Positions 37,480 to 45,901 of a stretch of DNA of 64,000 bases are shown one piece after another. The notes below the pieces were generated by a model. That model did not search any database. It was not told the origin of the DNA and was given only the letters and a program-made list of their open reading frames with translations. The stretch covers positions 20,077 to 84,076 of the forward strand of contig VXNY01000007.1 of NCBI GenBank assembly GCA_009840305.1, written 5' to 3'. Position 1 is the stretch's first letter, and every line of letters begins with the position of its first letter. A program made the position numbers and the translations under genes. This DNA comes from Gammaproteobacteria bacterium. Lineage in GTDB: Bacteria; Pseudomonadota; Gammaproteobacteria; Pseudomonadales; Azotimanducaceae.

Positions 37480-38052
37480 ATGGACGTTGATTCTCTCATA
37501 AACCATTTCTTACTCGCGCTCCCGATCCAAACAGATTCTTACTTTGAAGATTCGGTTACGCTCCTAGTTAAACACGACCAAGAAGGCGCGATGGGTTTTA
37601 TTGTCAATCGACCGACACCAGTGTCGCTGAAGGATGTCCTCATTCGCGTAGAGCTCAAGACCAAACTTGAAGTCAAGGGTATGATGCTCGAAGGCGGTCC
37701 AGTGAGTCGCACCTTCCCAAGTATGATTCATACCAGTGAGTTCAGTACTGACGAAACATTCAAGGTTACCGAAGACATCTCAGTTACCATGCAAGAAAGT
37801 CACGGTGGTGTCTACGAAACCTTAAAGGCTATCGCCGAAGGCAAAGGCCCGCAAGAGTACCTGTTTCTCTTGGGATACGCTGGTTGGGGTCCCGGGCAAC
37901 TAGAAAGTGAACTTGACGACAATGCTTGGGTTGCCTGTCCAGCCGACCGACAAATTTTATTCGATGAACCGTTTGAAAGTCGATTACAAAGACTTTCCGA
38001 TCAACTGAACATGGACTTTGACAAGTTTGTGTTTCAAGGAGGTGACGCATAA
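37480..38052 (+). CDS. yqgE: YqgE/AlgH family protein
   Basis: 190 residues, the normal family length, with the core LLVKHDQEGAMGFIVNRPTPVSL, MLEGGPVSRTF, LFLLGYAGWGPGQLESEL and ending in WVACPADRQILFD. YqgE/AlgH proteins are cytoplasmic and conserved; a transcriptional-regulator role was proposed in Pseudomonas, but the biochemical function is unclear. ruvX starts directly after its stop codon, the standard gammaproteobacterial order. The ATG at 37480 is the natural start. A hairpin CGACCTT-GCAATA-AAGGTCG lies upstream (37401-37420) but without a T run. Confidence 0.92.
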   Translation: MDVDSLINHFLLALPIQTDSYFEDSVTLLVKHDQEGAMGFIVNRPTPVSLKDVLIRVELKTKLEVKGMMLEGGPVSRTFPSMIHTSEFSTDETFKVTEDISVTMQESHGGVYETLKAIAEGKGPQEYLFLLGYAGWGPGQLESELDDNAWVACPADRQILFDEPFESRLQRLSDQLNMDFDKFVFQGGDA

Positions 38053-38463
38053 ATGCGCCGCCGGAAGGGTGCGTTGTCGTTCGATTTTGGGATGAAACAC
38101 ATCGGTGTCGCCAGTGTGGAAGTAACTTCTCGAATTGTCGGTCCAAAATGCACTCTGTCCGCGAACCACGGGAAACCCAACGTCGATCAATTAGACTTTT
38201 TAGTTGACGCCTGGCAACCGACGGATCTAGTCGTAGGGCTTCCGTTGAACATGGATGACAGCGAGTCCAAGATGTCAAAAGCCGCGCGCAAATTTGGACA
38301 GTTTCTCGAGAAAAGATTTCAGTTGCCCGTGCATTTCGTCGACGAACGCTTGAGTTCGTACGAAGCAGCTCAACGCGAGGGCACGCAAAACGCCGATCAT
38401 GCACTCGCCGCAGTGGCTATTGGTGAAACTTGGTTACACGAGTTAATCGTTTCACGCCGTTAA
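38053..38463 (+). CDS. ruvX: Putative Holliday junction resolvase
   Basis: 136 residues, YqgF/RuvX family with an RNase H-like fold. Key blocks: LSFDFGMKHIGVASVE (catalytic Asp in FDFG), DLVVGLPLNMDDSESKMSKAARKF and PVHFVDERLSSYEAA (DERLSS). In E. coli it acts on the pre-16S rRNA 5' end; members are also described as Holliday junction resolvases. Its ATG abuts the yqgE stop codon. The next gene (yggS) follows 7 bases after the stop, so this is one operon. Confidence 0.93.
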   Translation: MRRRKGALSFDFGMKHIGVASVEVTSRIVGPKCTLSANHGKPNVDQLDFLVDAWQPTDLVVGLPLNMDDSESKMSKAARKFGQFLEKRFQLPVHFVDERLSSYEAAQREGTQNADHALAAVAIGETWLHELIVSRR

Positions 38464-38470
38464 GTAACCT

Positions 38471-39193
38471 GTGTTCGTATCTTCCCCGGAAGTAGCAATT
38501 CCGACTTTGAGTATTGAACAACGGATTAAGCACGTTGTCAATAAAGCCCGCACAAGCGCGCGTCGAGTTGGTCGAGATCCTGCGCAAATCAAGATCCTCG
38601 CGGTGAGTAAGCAAAAGACAGTCGCGGACATTCGCGGGTTGCTGATTCACGGTTTTCGCGATTTCGGAGAGAGTTATGTCGTCGAAGCGTTGCCGAAATT
38701 AGACGTGCTTGCATCCGCAGGGTGCACTTGGCACTACGTTGGAGTTGTACAGTCAAACAAAACCAAACGGCTAGCACAACACTTTGACTGGGTTCAATCG
38801 ATCGATCGCATTCACGTTGGTAGGCGGCTAGCCGATGCTAGGGCGGAACTTTCAACTACAGCATTGAATGTCTGTGTACAAGTTAATATTGACGACGAAC
38901 CTACGAAAGCTGGAGTATCAGTGGACCAAGTTCCGGACTTGGTTGAGCAGTTGCAACAATTTCCACAGCTTCAGGTACGAGGGTTAATGGCGATACCAAA
39001 CCCAAAAGCTCATCGAGATGCTACACGACATTCCTTTCGACGTATGCGTGAGTTGTTTGAAAAATTACAAGTCCAAACCTCCGCACACTGGGACACGCTG
39101 TCTATGGGTATGACTGGAGATTACGAGATTGCGATCGAAGAAGGCGCGACGATGATCCGAATTGGGACCGCGCTATTTGGACCAAGAATTTGA
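38471..39193 (+). CDS. yggS: PLP homeostasis protein
   Basis: 240 residues, YggS/PROSC family, PLP-binding fold type III barrel without known catalysis; it balances pyridoxal phosphate and affects amino acid pools. The PLP lysine is in ILAVSKQKTVADI. Other blocks are DFGESYVVEALPK (family FGENYVQE...), WHYVGVVQSNKTK and LSMGMTGDYEIAIEEGATMIRIGTALFG. The start is GTG at 38471, 7 bases after the ruvX stop, with only a weak binding site. Its last codon overlaps the proC start (TTGA), typical of coupling. Confidence 0.93.
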   Translation: MFVSSPEVAIPTLSIEQRIKHVVNKARTSARRVGRDPAQIKILAVSKQKTVADIRGLLIHGFRDFGESYVVEALPKLDVLASAGCTWHYVGVVQSNKTKRLAQHFDWVQSIDRIHVGRRLADARAELSTTALNVCVQVNIDDEPTKAGVSVDQVPDLVEQLQQFPQLQVRGLMAIPNPKAHRDATRHSFRRMRELFEKLQVQTSAHWDTLSMGMTGDYEIAIEEGATMIRIGTALFGPRI

Positions 39194-39996
39194 CCTCGCG
39201 CGTTGCAATATTGGGTTGTGGGCACATGGGATCAGCCATTGCTCATGGAATCATGAAGACAGACACTCTCGACGTATCTCTAATCGTCGCAGATCCCAAT
39301 CTCAATAAACTCGAACAGTTCTCGAAGACGACTACGATCGCCACGAACGACAACACCGTCGCTGTACGAAACGCGGATACTGTTTTCATTGCTGTGAAAC
39401 CTCATGATGTACAAACAGCTCTAAAGGAGTGTGCAGAACACCTTGACGACAAACTCATAATCTCTGTCGCGGCAGGTGTCCCGTTTGATCGATTATCAGA
39501 TTGGCTTCCTGCCAACACACCAATCGTACGTTGTATGCCGAATACACCGTCGTTGATTGGTGCTGGAGTGGCTGGAGTTTTCGCCAACGCTTACGTGACT
39601 TCACATCAAAGAGAATTCGTGGACACGTTATTGCAATCAATGGGACAAGTCGTTTGGCTGTCGACAGAGGACCAACTACATGTGGTCACAGCAATCTCTG
39701 GAAGCGGGCCTGCATACTTCTTTTACATAATGGAAGCTATGATACAAGCAGGATGTAAATTAGAGCTTGATCGTACAACAGCCGAACAACTGGTCGTGGA
39801 AACAGCGTACGGCGCGGCTAATATGGTGCGGACAACACGGCAAGCACCACAAACATTGAAGGAACAAGCTGAGACCCCCGGTGGAACTACAATTGCCGCC
39901 ATGGCATCTCTCGATAATGAAAACGTCCAGGCTTCGATCGCTACGGCGATAGAAAAAGCTTGTGCTCGGTCTGTCAACATCACAGAAGAGTTCTAG
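39190..39996 (+). CDS. proC: Pyrroline-5-carboxylate reductase
   Basis: Last step of proline synthesis: reduces P5C with NAD(P)H, cytoplasmic. Rossmann start VAILGCGHMGSAIAHGI, then VKPHDV, RCMPNTPSLIGAGVAGVF, catalytic-region SGSGPAYFFYIMEAMIQAG and the C-terminal ETPGGTTIAAMASL. 268 residues as usual. It starts at TTG 39190 overlapping the yggS stop by four bases (TTGA). The yggT gene follows 5 bases after its stop. Because of the rare TTG start, an alternative start cannot be found without losing the Rossmann motif. Confidence 0.95.
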   Translation: MTSRVAILGCGHMGSAIAHGIMKTDTLDVSLIVADPNLNKLEQFSKTTTIATNDNTVAVRNADTVFIAVKPHDVQTALKECAEHLDDKLIISVAAGVPFDRLSDWLPANTPIVRCMPNTPSLIGAGVAGVFANAYVTSHQREFVDTLLQSMGQVVWLSTEDQLHVVTAISGSGPAYFFYIMEAMIQAGCKLELDRTTAEQLVVETAYGAANMVRTTRQAPQTLKEQAETPGGTTIAAMASLDNENVQASIATAIEKACARSVNITEEF

Positions 39997-40001
39997 TCGC
40001 G

Positions 40002-40523
40002 ATGGACGTTATTCTTATCGTTGTATTGAGATTGTTTGGGACTCTGTGCTTGCTCAGGTTCTTGTTCCAACTCGCCGGCGCTAACATGTACAACCCCCTT
40101 GTACAAGCGTTTGCGAGAATTACAAATCCGATACTTCAACCGTTGCGCCGCTTTTTGCCCAAGCATCGCCTCATCGATTTCAGTTCCGGACTCGTTGTTC
40201 TAATTGCCTTCGTCCTTATTCAGACTCTAAGTTCTCCGGGTTCAATTAAAGCGGGAGCATTCCATTTACTTCTCATTGGCGGTGTTGTGATGGCGATTAA
40301 AGTCACCTGTTGGATATTCATTGTCGCAATTCTGTTGATGGTGATCATGAGTTGGGTTGCGCCGAATGTGTACTCACCGGCAACCGAACTGGCCCGGGTG
40401 CTAACGGAACCCGTCCTACGACCGCTTCGCAAGGTATTACCGGCGATGGCAGGATTCGACTTTTCTCCGATGCTAGCTATGATGGGACTGTTTTTCGTAC
40501 TCTATTTATTGGCAAGGTTCTAG
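40002..40523 (+). CDS. yggT: YggT family membrane protein
   Basis: Two YggT repeats, about four membrane segments in total: each half has the (N/S)P(V/I)LxPLRRxLP pattern, seen as ITNPILQPLRRFLP and LTEPVLRPLRKVLP followed by DFSSGLVVLIAFVLI and DFSPMLAMMGLFFVL. Length 173 residues from the ATG at 40002 (an earlier TTG in the same frame would overlap proC). Function is unclear; members have been linked to osmotic and cell-division functions. It is part of the yggS-proC-yggT-rdgB run. The stop lies inside the palindrome before rdgB. Confidence 0.92.
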   Translation: MDVILIVVLRLFGTLCLLRFLFQLAGANMYNPLVQAFARITNPILQPLRRFLPKHRLIDFSSGLVVLIAFVLIQTLSSPGSIKAGAFHLLLIGGVVMAIKVTCWIFIVAILLMVIMSWVAPNVYSPATELARVLTEPVLRPLRKVLPAMAGFDFSPMLAMMGLFFVLYLLARF

Positions 40524-40539
40524 AGAACCAGTACTGGTT
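40516..40539 (+). promoter_or_regulatory. Overlapping perfect palindromes in front of rdgB
   Basis: GGTTCTAGAGAACC (40516-40529) and AACCAGTACTGGTT (40526-40539) are each perfect 14-base palindromes that share AACC, so the transcript can form either hairpin but not both. The second one ends directly at the rdgB ATG, which has no clear ribosome binding site. A role in start-site access is inferred only. Confidence 0.35.
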
Positions 40540-41181
40540 ATGTCCACTCCTGTCAAAACAGATGAAAAGTCTCGAGTTGTAATCGCTACTCACAACCAGC
40601 ACAAGTTCACCGAACTGAAGTCTACTTTGAGCGAATTACCGTTTGAATTTTTACCATTGACGAATTGGTCTCAAGCGGCAGTGTCAGAAACCGGGAAGAC
40701 ATTCGTTGAAAACGCGGTGATAAAAGCTCGATACGCTAGCCAGCGTGCTGAAGTGCCCGCGATCGCGGATGATTCTGGACTCATTGTTCACTTGCTGAAT
40801 GGCAAACCAGGGGTTCACTCGAGTCGTTACGCAGGTGAGTACGCCACGGACGAGGAAAACAACAACTTACTACTAGAACGAGTGAAGGCGAAAAGAAAGA
40901 TCAACGAACCCGTGAAAGCTAGCTTTGTCGCAATTCTGGTCTACATAGAACATGCGGATGATGCAAGGCCAATTATTGCAGAAGGTAGCTGGCAAGGATC
41001 TATCATCGAAAGTCCTCGCGGTGCTAGTGGCTTCGGTTATGACCCGTTGTTTCTCCCTCTTGACTCAGACCTCACAGTTGCAGAACTCGGTCCTAGTGTC
41101 AAGAATCGGGATAGTCATCGTGCCAAAGCCGCTCGAAATTTAGTGCACTTGCTCTCCGACCGATTGAAAGATCGCTCCTAG
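40540..41181 (+). CDS. rdgB: XTP/dITP diphosphatase
   Basis: Housecleaning NTPase of the HAM1/RdgB family that hydrolyses dITP, ITP and XTP to monophosphates, keeping deaminated purines out of DNA. Key blocks: VIATHNQHKFTELK (SxNxxK-type start), FVENAVIKARYAS, PAIADDSGLIVHLLNGKPGVHSSRYAG, ASGFGYDPLFLP and DSHRAKAARNLV. 213 residues. The ATG at 40540 follows the overlapping palindromes. hemW follows after 89 bases, the typical order yggT-rdgB-hemW. Confidence 0.95.
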   Translation: MSTPVKTDEKSRVVIATHNQHKFTELKSTLSELPFEFLPLTNWSQAAVSETGKTFVENAVIKARYASQRAEVPAIADDSGLIVHLLNGKPGVHSSRYAGEYATDEENNNLLLERVKAKRKINEPVKASFVAILVYIEHADDARPIIAEGSWQGSIIESPRGASGFGYDPLFLPLDSDLTVAELGPSVKNRDSHRAKAARNLVHLLSDRLKDRS

Positions 41182-41270
41182 GTAACTTCGAGGACTTTTC
41201 AGTCCGCAACCCAAGCAACCGAAACGTTCCCTCCTTTCAAAATAAGACCTCGACCTCGTCCCCATCATTT

Positions 41271-42365
41271 ATGAGCGGACTATACATACATATTCCCTGG
41301 TGCGTTAAGAAGTGTCCTTATTGTGATTTCAATTCGCACGAGAAAGACTCCAGATTTGATGAGAACCGATACGTCGCGCGCCTGATCGAAGATTTCGAAG
41401 AAGAAGTGCAACGCTGTGCCCAGCCGATTTCTACGGTGTACTTCGGCGGCGGTACTCCCAGTTTGTTTGCACCTCAATCCTTCGCCGAGATCCTTGCTCG
41501 ACCTGAACTCACTGATGTAACTGAAGTTACCATGGAAGCTAATCCCGGCGCCGTTGAACACCACGATTTCGCGGAATATCGAGCTGCAGGTATCAATCGT
41601 TTATCCTTGGGCATTCAATCGTTCAACGACAATCAGCTACCCCTGTTGGGACGAATTCACGACGCGAATGAGGCTCGTGCGGCTTGTATCCGCGCACTAG
41701 AGGCCGGTTTTTCGAGTGTCAACTTAGATTTGATGTATGGTCTGCCTGAGCAATCAATCGATGACTCCCTCCAAGACCTGCAAACCGCAATCGCATTGCA
41801 ACCCCAACACATTTCTTGGTATGAACTTACATTGGAACCCAACACGGTGTTCGGAAAACATCCACCAAAGATACCACCACTCGAAGTAAGAATTGAGATG
41901 AGTACTCAAGGAATTGAAATGCTTGGAGAATCGGGTTATCAACGCTACGAAGTATCAGCATATGCTCGGGATCACCAAATGTGTGCCCACAACTACAACT
42001 ATTGGACTTTCGGCAATTACATCGGTATTGGAGCTGGTGCACATGGCAAAATTTTGCGCGATGAGAGATTTCTCAGAACTAGAAAACCGAAAATGCCAAA
42101 TTCTTACTTGAACGGTGTGGTTGGCACTGAAACGGTAATCGATTGCGGTGAGCTACCGGTGGAGTTCATGATGAATGTCTTACGTCTCACCGAAGGAGTA
42201 CCGGACGCAAGTTTTACCGACCAAACCAGATTACCACTCAGTCGAATCGAACCACAACTGCGAAGACTTCGATCTTGGGGGCTGATGGAATTGAATAGGA
42301 TTCAGCTAACTCCTTTGGGATACTCACAGCTCGACAGTGTTGTTGCACAATTTCTGGCACACTAA
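41271..42365 (+). CDS. hemW: HemW, radical SAM heme chaperone
   Basis: Radical SAM protein long annotated as coproporphyrinogen III oxidase-like; in E. coli and lactococci it binds heme and supports heme insertion. CVKKCPYC gives the CxxxCxxC motif (C11, C15, C18), preceded by the LYIHIPW start. TVYFGGGTPS, MEANPG, RLSLGIQSF, LDLMYGLPEQS and the C-terminal HNYNYWTFGNYIGIGAGAHG are family marks. The family lacks the fourth HemN cysteine, consistent with GGGTP and CPYCDFN here. 364 residues. It is last in the operon-like run starting at yqgE. Confidence 0.95.
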   Translation: MSGLYIHIPWCVKKCPYCDFNSHEKDSRFDENRYVARLIEDFEEEVQRCAQPISTVYFGGGTPSLFAPQSFAEILARPELTDVTEVTMEANPGAVEHHDFAEYRAAGINRLSLGIQSFNDNQLPLLGRIHDANEARAACIRALEAGFSSVNLDLMYGLPEQSIDDSLQDLQTAIALQPQHISWYELTLEPNTVFGKHPPKIPPLEVRIEMSTQGIEMLGESGYQRYEVSAYARDHQMCAHNYNYWTFGNYIGIGAGAHGKILRDERFLRTRKPKMPNSYLNGVVGTETVIDCGELPVEFMMNVLRLTEGVPDASFTDQTRLPLSRIEPQLRRLRSWGLMELNRIQLTPLGYSQLDSVVAQFLAH

Positions 42366-42520
42366 AAGACGTCAATCAGTGTCCCACGGCCTTGTGATTG
42401 CTCTCAGATCGCCCGTCGGCCACTCGTTACAATTAGAGGATCACCGAACAACATCGCGAACTGCAAGCAAGTCTGGAAAAGTGGACTAAAACACTGCATT
42501 TGCGAAGAGGGGAAGAATCT

Positions 42521-44044
42521 ATGTATCAAAGAGAACCCACACAAAGCACCACTACTGCAACTATAGGTCATTTCATTGGAGGTAAGGTCATACACCGCTC
42601 CGGTCGAACCTTACCAATCGAAGATCCAGCGACCGGCAGCACTATCCGGGTCGCGGAACTAGCAGATAGCGACACTGTAGATGAAGCGGTCAATTTCGCG
42701 CAAAAAGCCTTTTCAGAGTGGCGAGCTACAACTCCTTTGAAACGTGCGCGGGTCATGTTCAAATTTAAGCAACTCTTGGAAGAGAATGCTGATGAAATTT
42801 GCAAACTCATTACTGAAGAACACGGTAAAACTTTAGAAGACGCAAGAGGAGAATTACAAAGAGGTATCGAAGTTGTTGAATATGCCTGTGGAATCCCTGA
42901 ACTTCTTAAAGGTGAGCACACTCCGAGTGTGGGTACGAATATCGACAGCTGGTCTCAGTTTCAACCTCTAGGTGTCTCAGCGGGTATCACACCATTTAAT
43001 TTTCCGGCAATGGTGCCGATGTGGATGTATCCCATTGCTATTGCGTGCGGAAACGCCTTCGTACTCAAACCTTCCGAGCTTGATCCTTCAGCTTCGATGT
43101 TCTGCGCGACTTTACTTCGAGACGCAGGCCTTCCGGACGGCGTGTTCAACATTGTTAACGGAGACCGCGAAACGGTGGATGCGCTTCTAGCTAATCCCAT
43201 AGTCCAGAGTATCAGCTTTGTTGGATCAACCCCAGTCGCGGAACACGTATATGTGACCGGTACCAAGAATGGAAAACGTGTGCAAGCTCTGGGTGGCGCG
43301 AAGAACCATGCTATCGTCATGCCGGATGCGGATATGGATCAGGCAGCCAACGCCACGTTAGGTGCTGCCTACGGTTCTTGTGGTGAAAGATGTATGGCTA
43401 TATCCGTCGTCGTATGCGTAGGAGAAGAAACCGCCTCTGAGTTCATCTCCAACATTCAACAAGGTCTAAATAACTTAACCGTAGACAGCGGGTTTAGTTC
43501 TGATAGCGACATGGGACCCCTCATCTCAGACAGACACTTAGAACGAGTGCGAGATTACATTGAACTAGGAGTTGATGAAGGTGCTGAATTAGTGGTGGAC
43601 GGGCGGAATCTGGTCGTTAGCGGCCACGAGAAAGGACATTTCCTGGGACCGTGTTTGTTCGATCGAGTCAATCCAAGCATGCGTATTTACCAAGACGAAA
43701 TATTCGGTCCTGTTCTTTGTGTCGTTCGTGCTCACACACAAGAAGAAGCAATGGCAATAGTCGACGAACACCCTTACGGTAATGGCACATGTATCTTCAC
43801 CCGCGATGGCGAAGCTGCACGTTTCTTTGCGGAAAACATCAAAGTGGGAATGGTTGGGATCAACGTTCCGTTGCCTGTTCCTGCGGCGGTTCATAGTTTT
43901 GGAGGCTGGAAACGATCGTTATTTGGAGATCTATATGCCTACGGACCAGATGCTGTTAAGTTTTACACTCGGCGTAAGACGATAACCGAACGATGGCCAT
44001 CGGGCGGAGTGCGAGAGCAAGCGCGATTTTCATTTCCAAGTTAG
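42521..44044 (+). CDS. mmsA: CoA-acylating methylmalonate-semialdehyde dehydrogenase
   Basis: 507 residues; oxidises methylmalonate semialdehyde (or malonate semialdehyde) to propionyl-CoA (or acetyl-CoA) with NAD and CoA; valine, thymine and beta-alanine breakdown. The ATG at 42521 stands 7 bases behind AGAGGGGAAG, better than an in-frame TTG at 42500. Aldehyde dehydrogenase marks: AGITPFNFPAMVPMWM, NAFVLKPSE, FVGSTPVAEHVY, ALGGAKNHAIVMPDA, the catalytic Cys in GSCGERCMAI and EEIFGPVL-type DEIFGPVLCVV. Mms members have Arg near the Cys (GERCMA), as here. The class III aminotransferase at 51249 could feed the same pathway. Confidence 0.93.
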   Translation: MYQREPTQSTTTATIGHFIGGKVIHRSGRTLPIEDPATGSTIRVAELADSDTVDEAVNFAQKAFSEWRATTPLKRARVMFKFKQLLEENADEICKLITEEHGKTLEDARGELQRGIEVVEYACGIPELLKGEHTPSVGTNIDSWSQFQPLGVSAGITPFNFPAMVPMWMYPIAIACGNAFVLKPSELDPSASMFCATLLRDAGLPDGVFNIVNGDRETVDALLANPIVQSISFVGSTPVAEHVYVTGTKNGKRVQALGGAKNHAIVMPDADMDQAANATLGAAYGSCGERCMAISVVVCVGEETASEFISNIQQGLNNLTVDSGFSSDSDMGPLISDRHLERVRDYIELGVDEGAELVVDGRNLVVSGHEKGHFLGPCLFDRVNPSMRIYQDEIFGPVLCVVRAHTQEEAMAIVDEHPYGNGTCIFTRDGEAARFFAENIKVGMVGINVPLPVPAAVHSFGGWKRSLFGDLYAYGPDAVKFYTRRKTITERWPSGGVREQARFSFPS

Positions 44045-44081
44045 AACTTTTCGCGGCACGGAGCATCTGATCTAGACCAAT

Positions 44082-44771
44082 ATGCGAGTCGCGAACTCTG
44101 CAACGGGCGTCTCGACCAGTGACCTGTACGCAATGTATCGTGCGCGACATACGGAGCTATCTTCCGATAATCAGCTCAGATTACGTAGATGTCTCAGCTG
44201 GCTTGAAAAAGCGGAGAATGAACACCTAGCGGAAGATTTTGATACTTCATTTGTTTTCCACTGGATAGTGTTCAATTCGATGTACGCGACGTCTGAGACC
44301 GAGAACCAACCTTCTTTGTTCAAGGTGTACCTTGAGAAAATCACAAGGTTAGATTACAACCACTCCATCCGCAATGCACTCCAACCACTTTTTGGACCAT
44401 ACATATCTCCTTTACTTCGAACGAGGTACGTATACGGCATCTATTGGAAATACGACCTTGATCAGGACGCGAGGAACCAGACGGATGCTGCGTGGGAAGA
44501 AAAACGCAAAAACGTAACAAAGACCATTTCGGCAGGGTTGACCCCCAACGGCGATATTAACCACGCGTTAAACTGTATCTTCGATCTACTGTACGTGCTT
44601 CGAAACCAGCTCATCCACGGACTCGCTACATACAAGGGATCGGTAAATCGCGATCAAGTTCGCAACGGTTCAATGATATTGGCGAGAGTGGTTCCTTGCT
44701 TTGCAGTGCTCATGTTGGGCTATCCTGATCAAGATTGGGGACAATCACCGTATCCACCGATCAACAGGTAG
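44082..44771 (+). CDS. HEPN-domain protein (Apea-like)
   Basis: 229 residues, helical. LRNQLIHG at 173-180 carries the RxxxxH motif (R174, H179) of HEPN domains, and VFHWIVFNSMY (58-68) matches the helix that precedes it in Apea-like HEPN proteins. HEPN proteins with this motif are often RNA-cleaving toxins or effectors in toxin-antitoxin, abortive infection and CRISPR-linked systems. No antitoxin (MNT) gene is adjacent; the next plus-strand gene is an AAA/DUF4143 ATPase 1.1 kb away. Start ATG at 44082 lacks a strong binding site. Length is larger than minimal HEPN toxins (~110-150), suggesting a self-contained protein. Confidence 0.7.
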   Translation: MRVANSATGVSTSDLYAMYRARHTELSSDNQLRLRRCLSWLEKAENEHLAEDFDTSFVFHWIVFNSMYATSETENQPSLFKVYLEKITRLDYNHSIRNALQPLFGPYISPLLRTRYVYGIYWKYDLDQDARNQTDAAWEEKRKNVTKTISAGLTPNGDINHALNCIFDLLYVLRNQLIHGLATYKGSVNRDQVRNGSMILARVVPCFAVLMLGYPDQDWGQSPYPPINR

Positions 44772-44794
44772 TCAGCGATTCGAGCGCGATTGGG

Positions 44795-45691
44795 TTAGAG
44801 TGAATACTGCAGCGACAGGCGCAGACTAAACCCTCGAAGTTTGGCTTCGGTCCGCGCGAGATTAAGGGACAAAGGGCTACGAGCTCCGTTTCTCCAGGTG
44901 ACTACACCTTCACCAAGACCGGTTCGAAGTTTACTCCGATCCACGTACCGTACACTCCAATCTAGCCTCGTCCTTGTGTTCAATTCCGTAGTTGCCCCAA
45001 GGGATACCAGCCACGTAAGACTCGTTTCGCTAGCACCAGGTACAGTAGTCGTCGTCACTGGAAACGTCATTGTCGTTGTCTCAATTCGATTACGTGAAAA
45101 CCCAAAACCAGCTCCGATGTAGGGAACTGTTTTCCATTTACCTAGGAAACTCAATCCATGAAAGTCGACATAGCTAACAAAGGAAGTAGACACTGTTGAC
45201 AACTCCGCCATGACGGATTGCTGAGACTCAGCGGCAAGAAAGTTGGTATTTCCATTGAACACAGCTGTAGTCTGGTAATCGAGCAAAAATTCAACGCGTA
45301 TGTTGCCGAGAGTCGAAAGTCCCAATCCGATCTCGACCGATTGAAATGGGTCGAAGCCCCCCTTCGAACTATACGGTAGGGCATCGCTTCCGGTACCGCA
45401 TCCGTATAGAGCTGCAGGAGTGCCAGTTGGACAATATGTGTCCATAAAGACCGTGTCTTCGAAACGTTCGTGGGCAACTCCACCGCGTAAATAAAAATCG
45501 CCAGCTATAGCAGAACTCGTAATACAAACGGAACTGGAGAACAGAACAAACGTGAAGACCCTGTTCAAAACCTTCTTTTTTCTTTTTAACCCCATTACTA
45601 CGTCGGGAGATCGGGGGCGTATGACTACCTGGAAGCGTTCTTGAATTAGGCGCAGCCAAATTCGTGCGTTCTTAATACGTTGGTCGTCCAT
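44795..45691 (-). CDS. Outer-membrane beta-barrel protein
   Basis: The barrel part reads FYLRGGVAHERFED, RVEFLLDYQTTAVF, GLSFLGKWKTVPYIGAGFGFSR, LTWLVSLGATTELN, RLDWSVRYVDRS and ends GFSLRLSLQYSL. The signal peptide is KKKVLNRVFTFVLFSSSVCITSSAIA. I placed the start at the ATG at 45691 because AGGAGG lies 12 bases upstream; this puts ~32 extra residues in front of the signal peptide. The ATG at 45595 (MGLKRKKK) gives a normal signal peptide but has no binding site. CGTG and YCPTG may form a disulfide pair. Related in style to the barrel at 32395. It is convergent with the HEPN gene. Confidence 0.65.
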   Translation of the reverse strand: MDDQRIKNARIWLRLIQERFQVVIRPRSPDVVMGLKRKKKVLNRVFTFVLFSSSVCITSSAIAGDFYLRGGVAHERFEDTVFMDTYCPTGTPAALYGCGTGSDALPYSSKGGFDPFQSVEIGLGLSTLGNIRVEFLLDYQTTAVFNGNTNFLAAESQQSVMAELSTVSTSFVSYVDFHGLSFLGKWKTVPYIGAGFGFSRNRIETTTMTFPVTTTTVPGASETSLTWLVSLGATTELNTRTRLDWSVRYVDRSKLRTGLGEGVVTWRNGARSPLSLNLARTEAKLRGFSLRLSLQYSL

Positions 45692-45854
45692 GTCAACTAT
45701 AAACCTCCTGTTTAGACCAACATGATAAGCAAAGATTTGCTTCAAGCTGTATTGTTCTCTAAACAAAAGGTGACTCTATCTTGCTTAAACATAGGAAATG
45801 TCGTGCGTGTTTTGTGGGTGGGCAACCGTTTACAACGACGTGTCTTGTATGGAA

Positions 45855-45881
45855 GCATTTTGTGCGAAATGCACTTATAAT
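45855..45881 (+). promoter_or_regulatory. -10 box with adjacent inverted repeat
   Basis: TATAAT (45876-45881) stands 20 bases before the GTG of the DUF4143 gene. Immediately upstream is GCATTT-TGTGCG-AAATGC (45855-45872), an inverted repeat over the -10/-35 spacer. It could be an operator for self-control. No clear -35 is visible. Confidence 0.4.
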
Positions 45882-45901
45882 TGTCGGTTATTTAACGAAT
45901 A

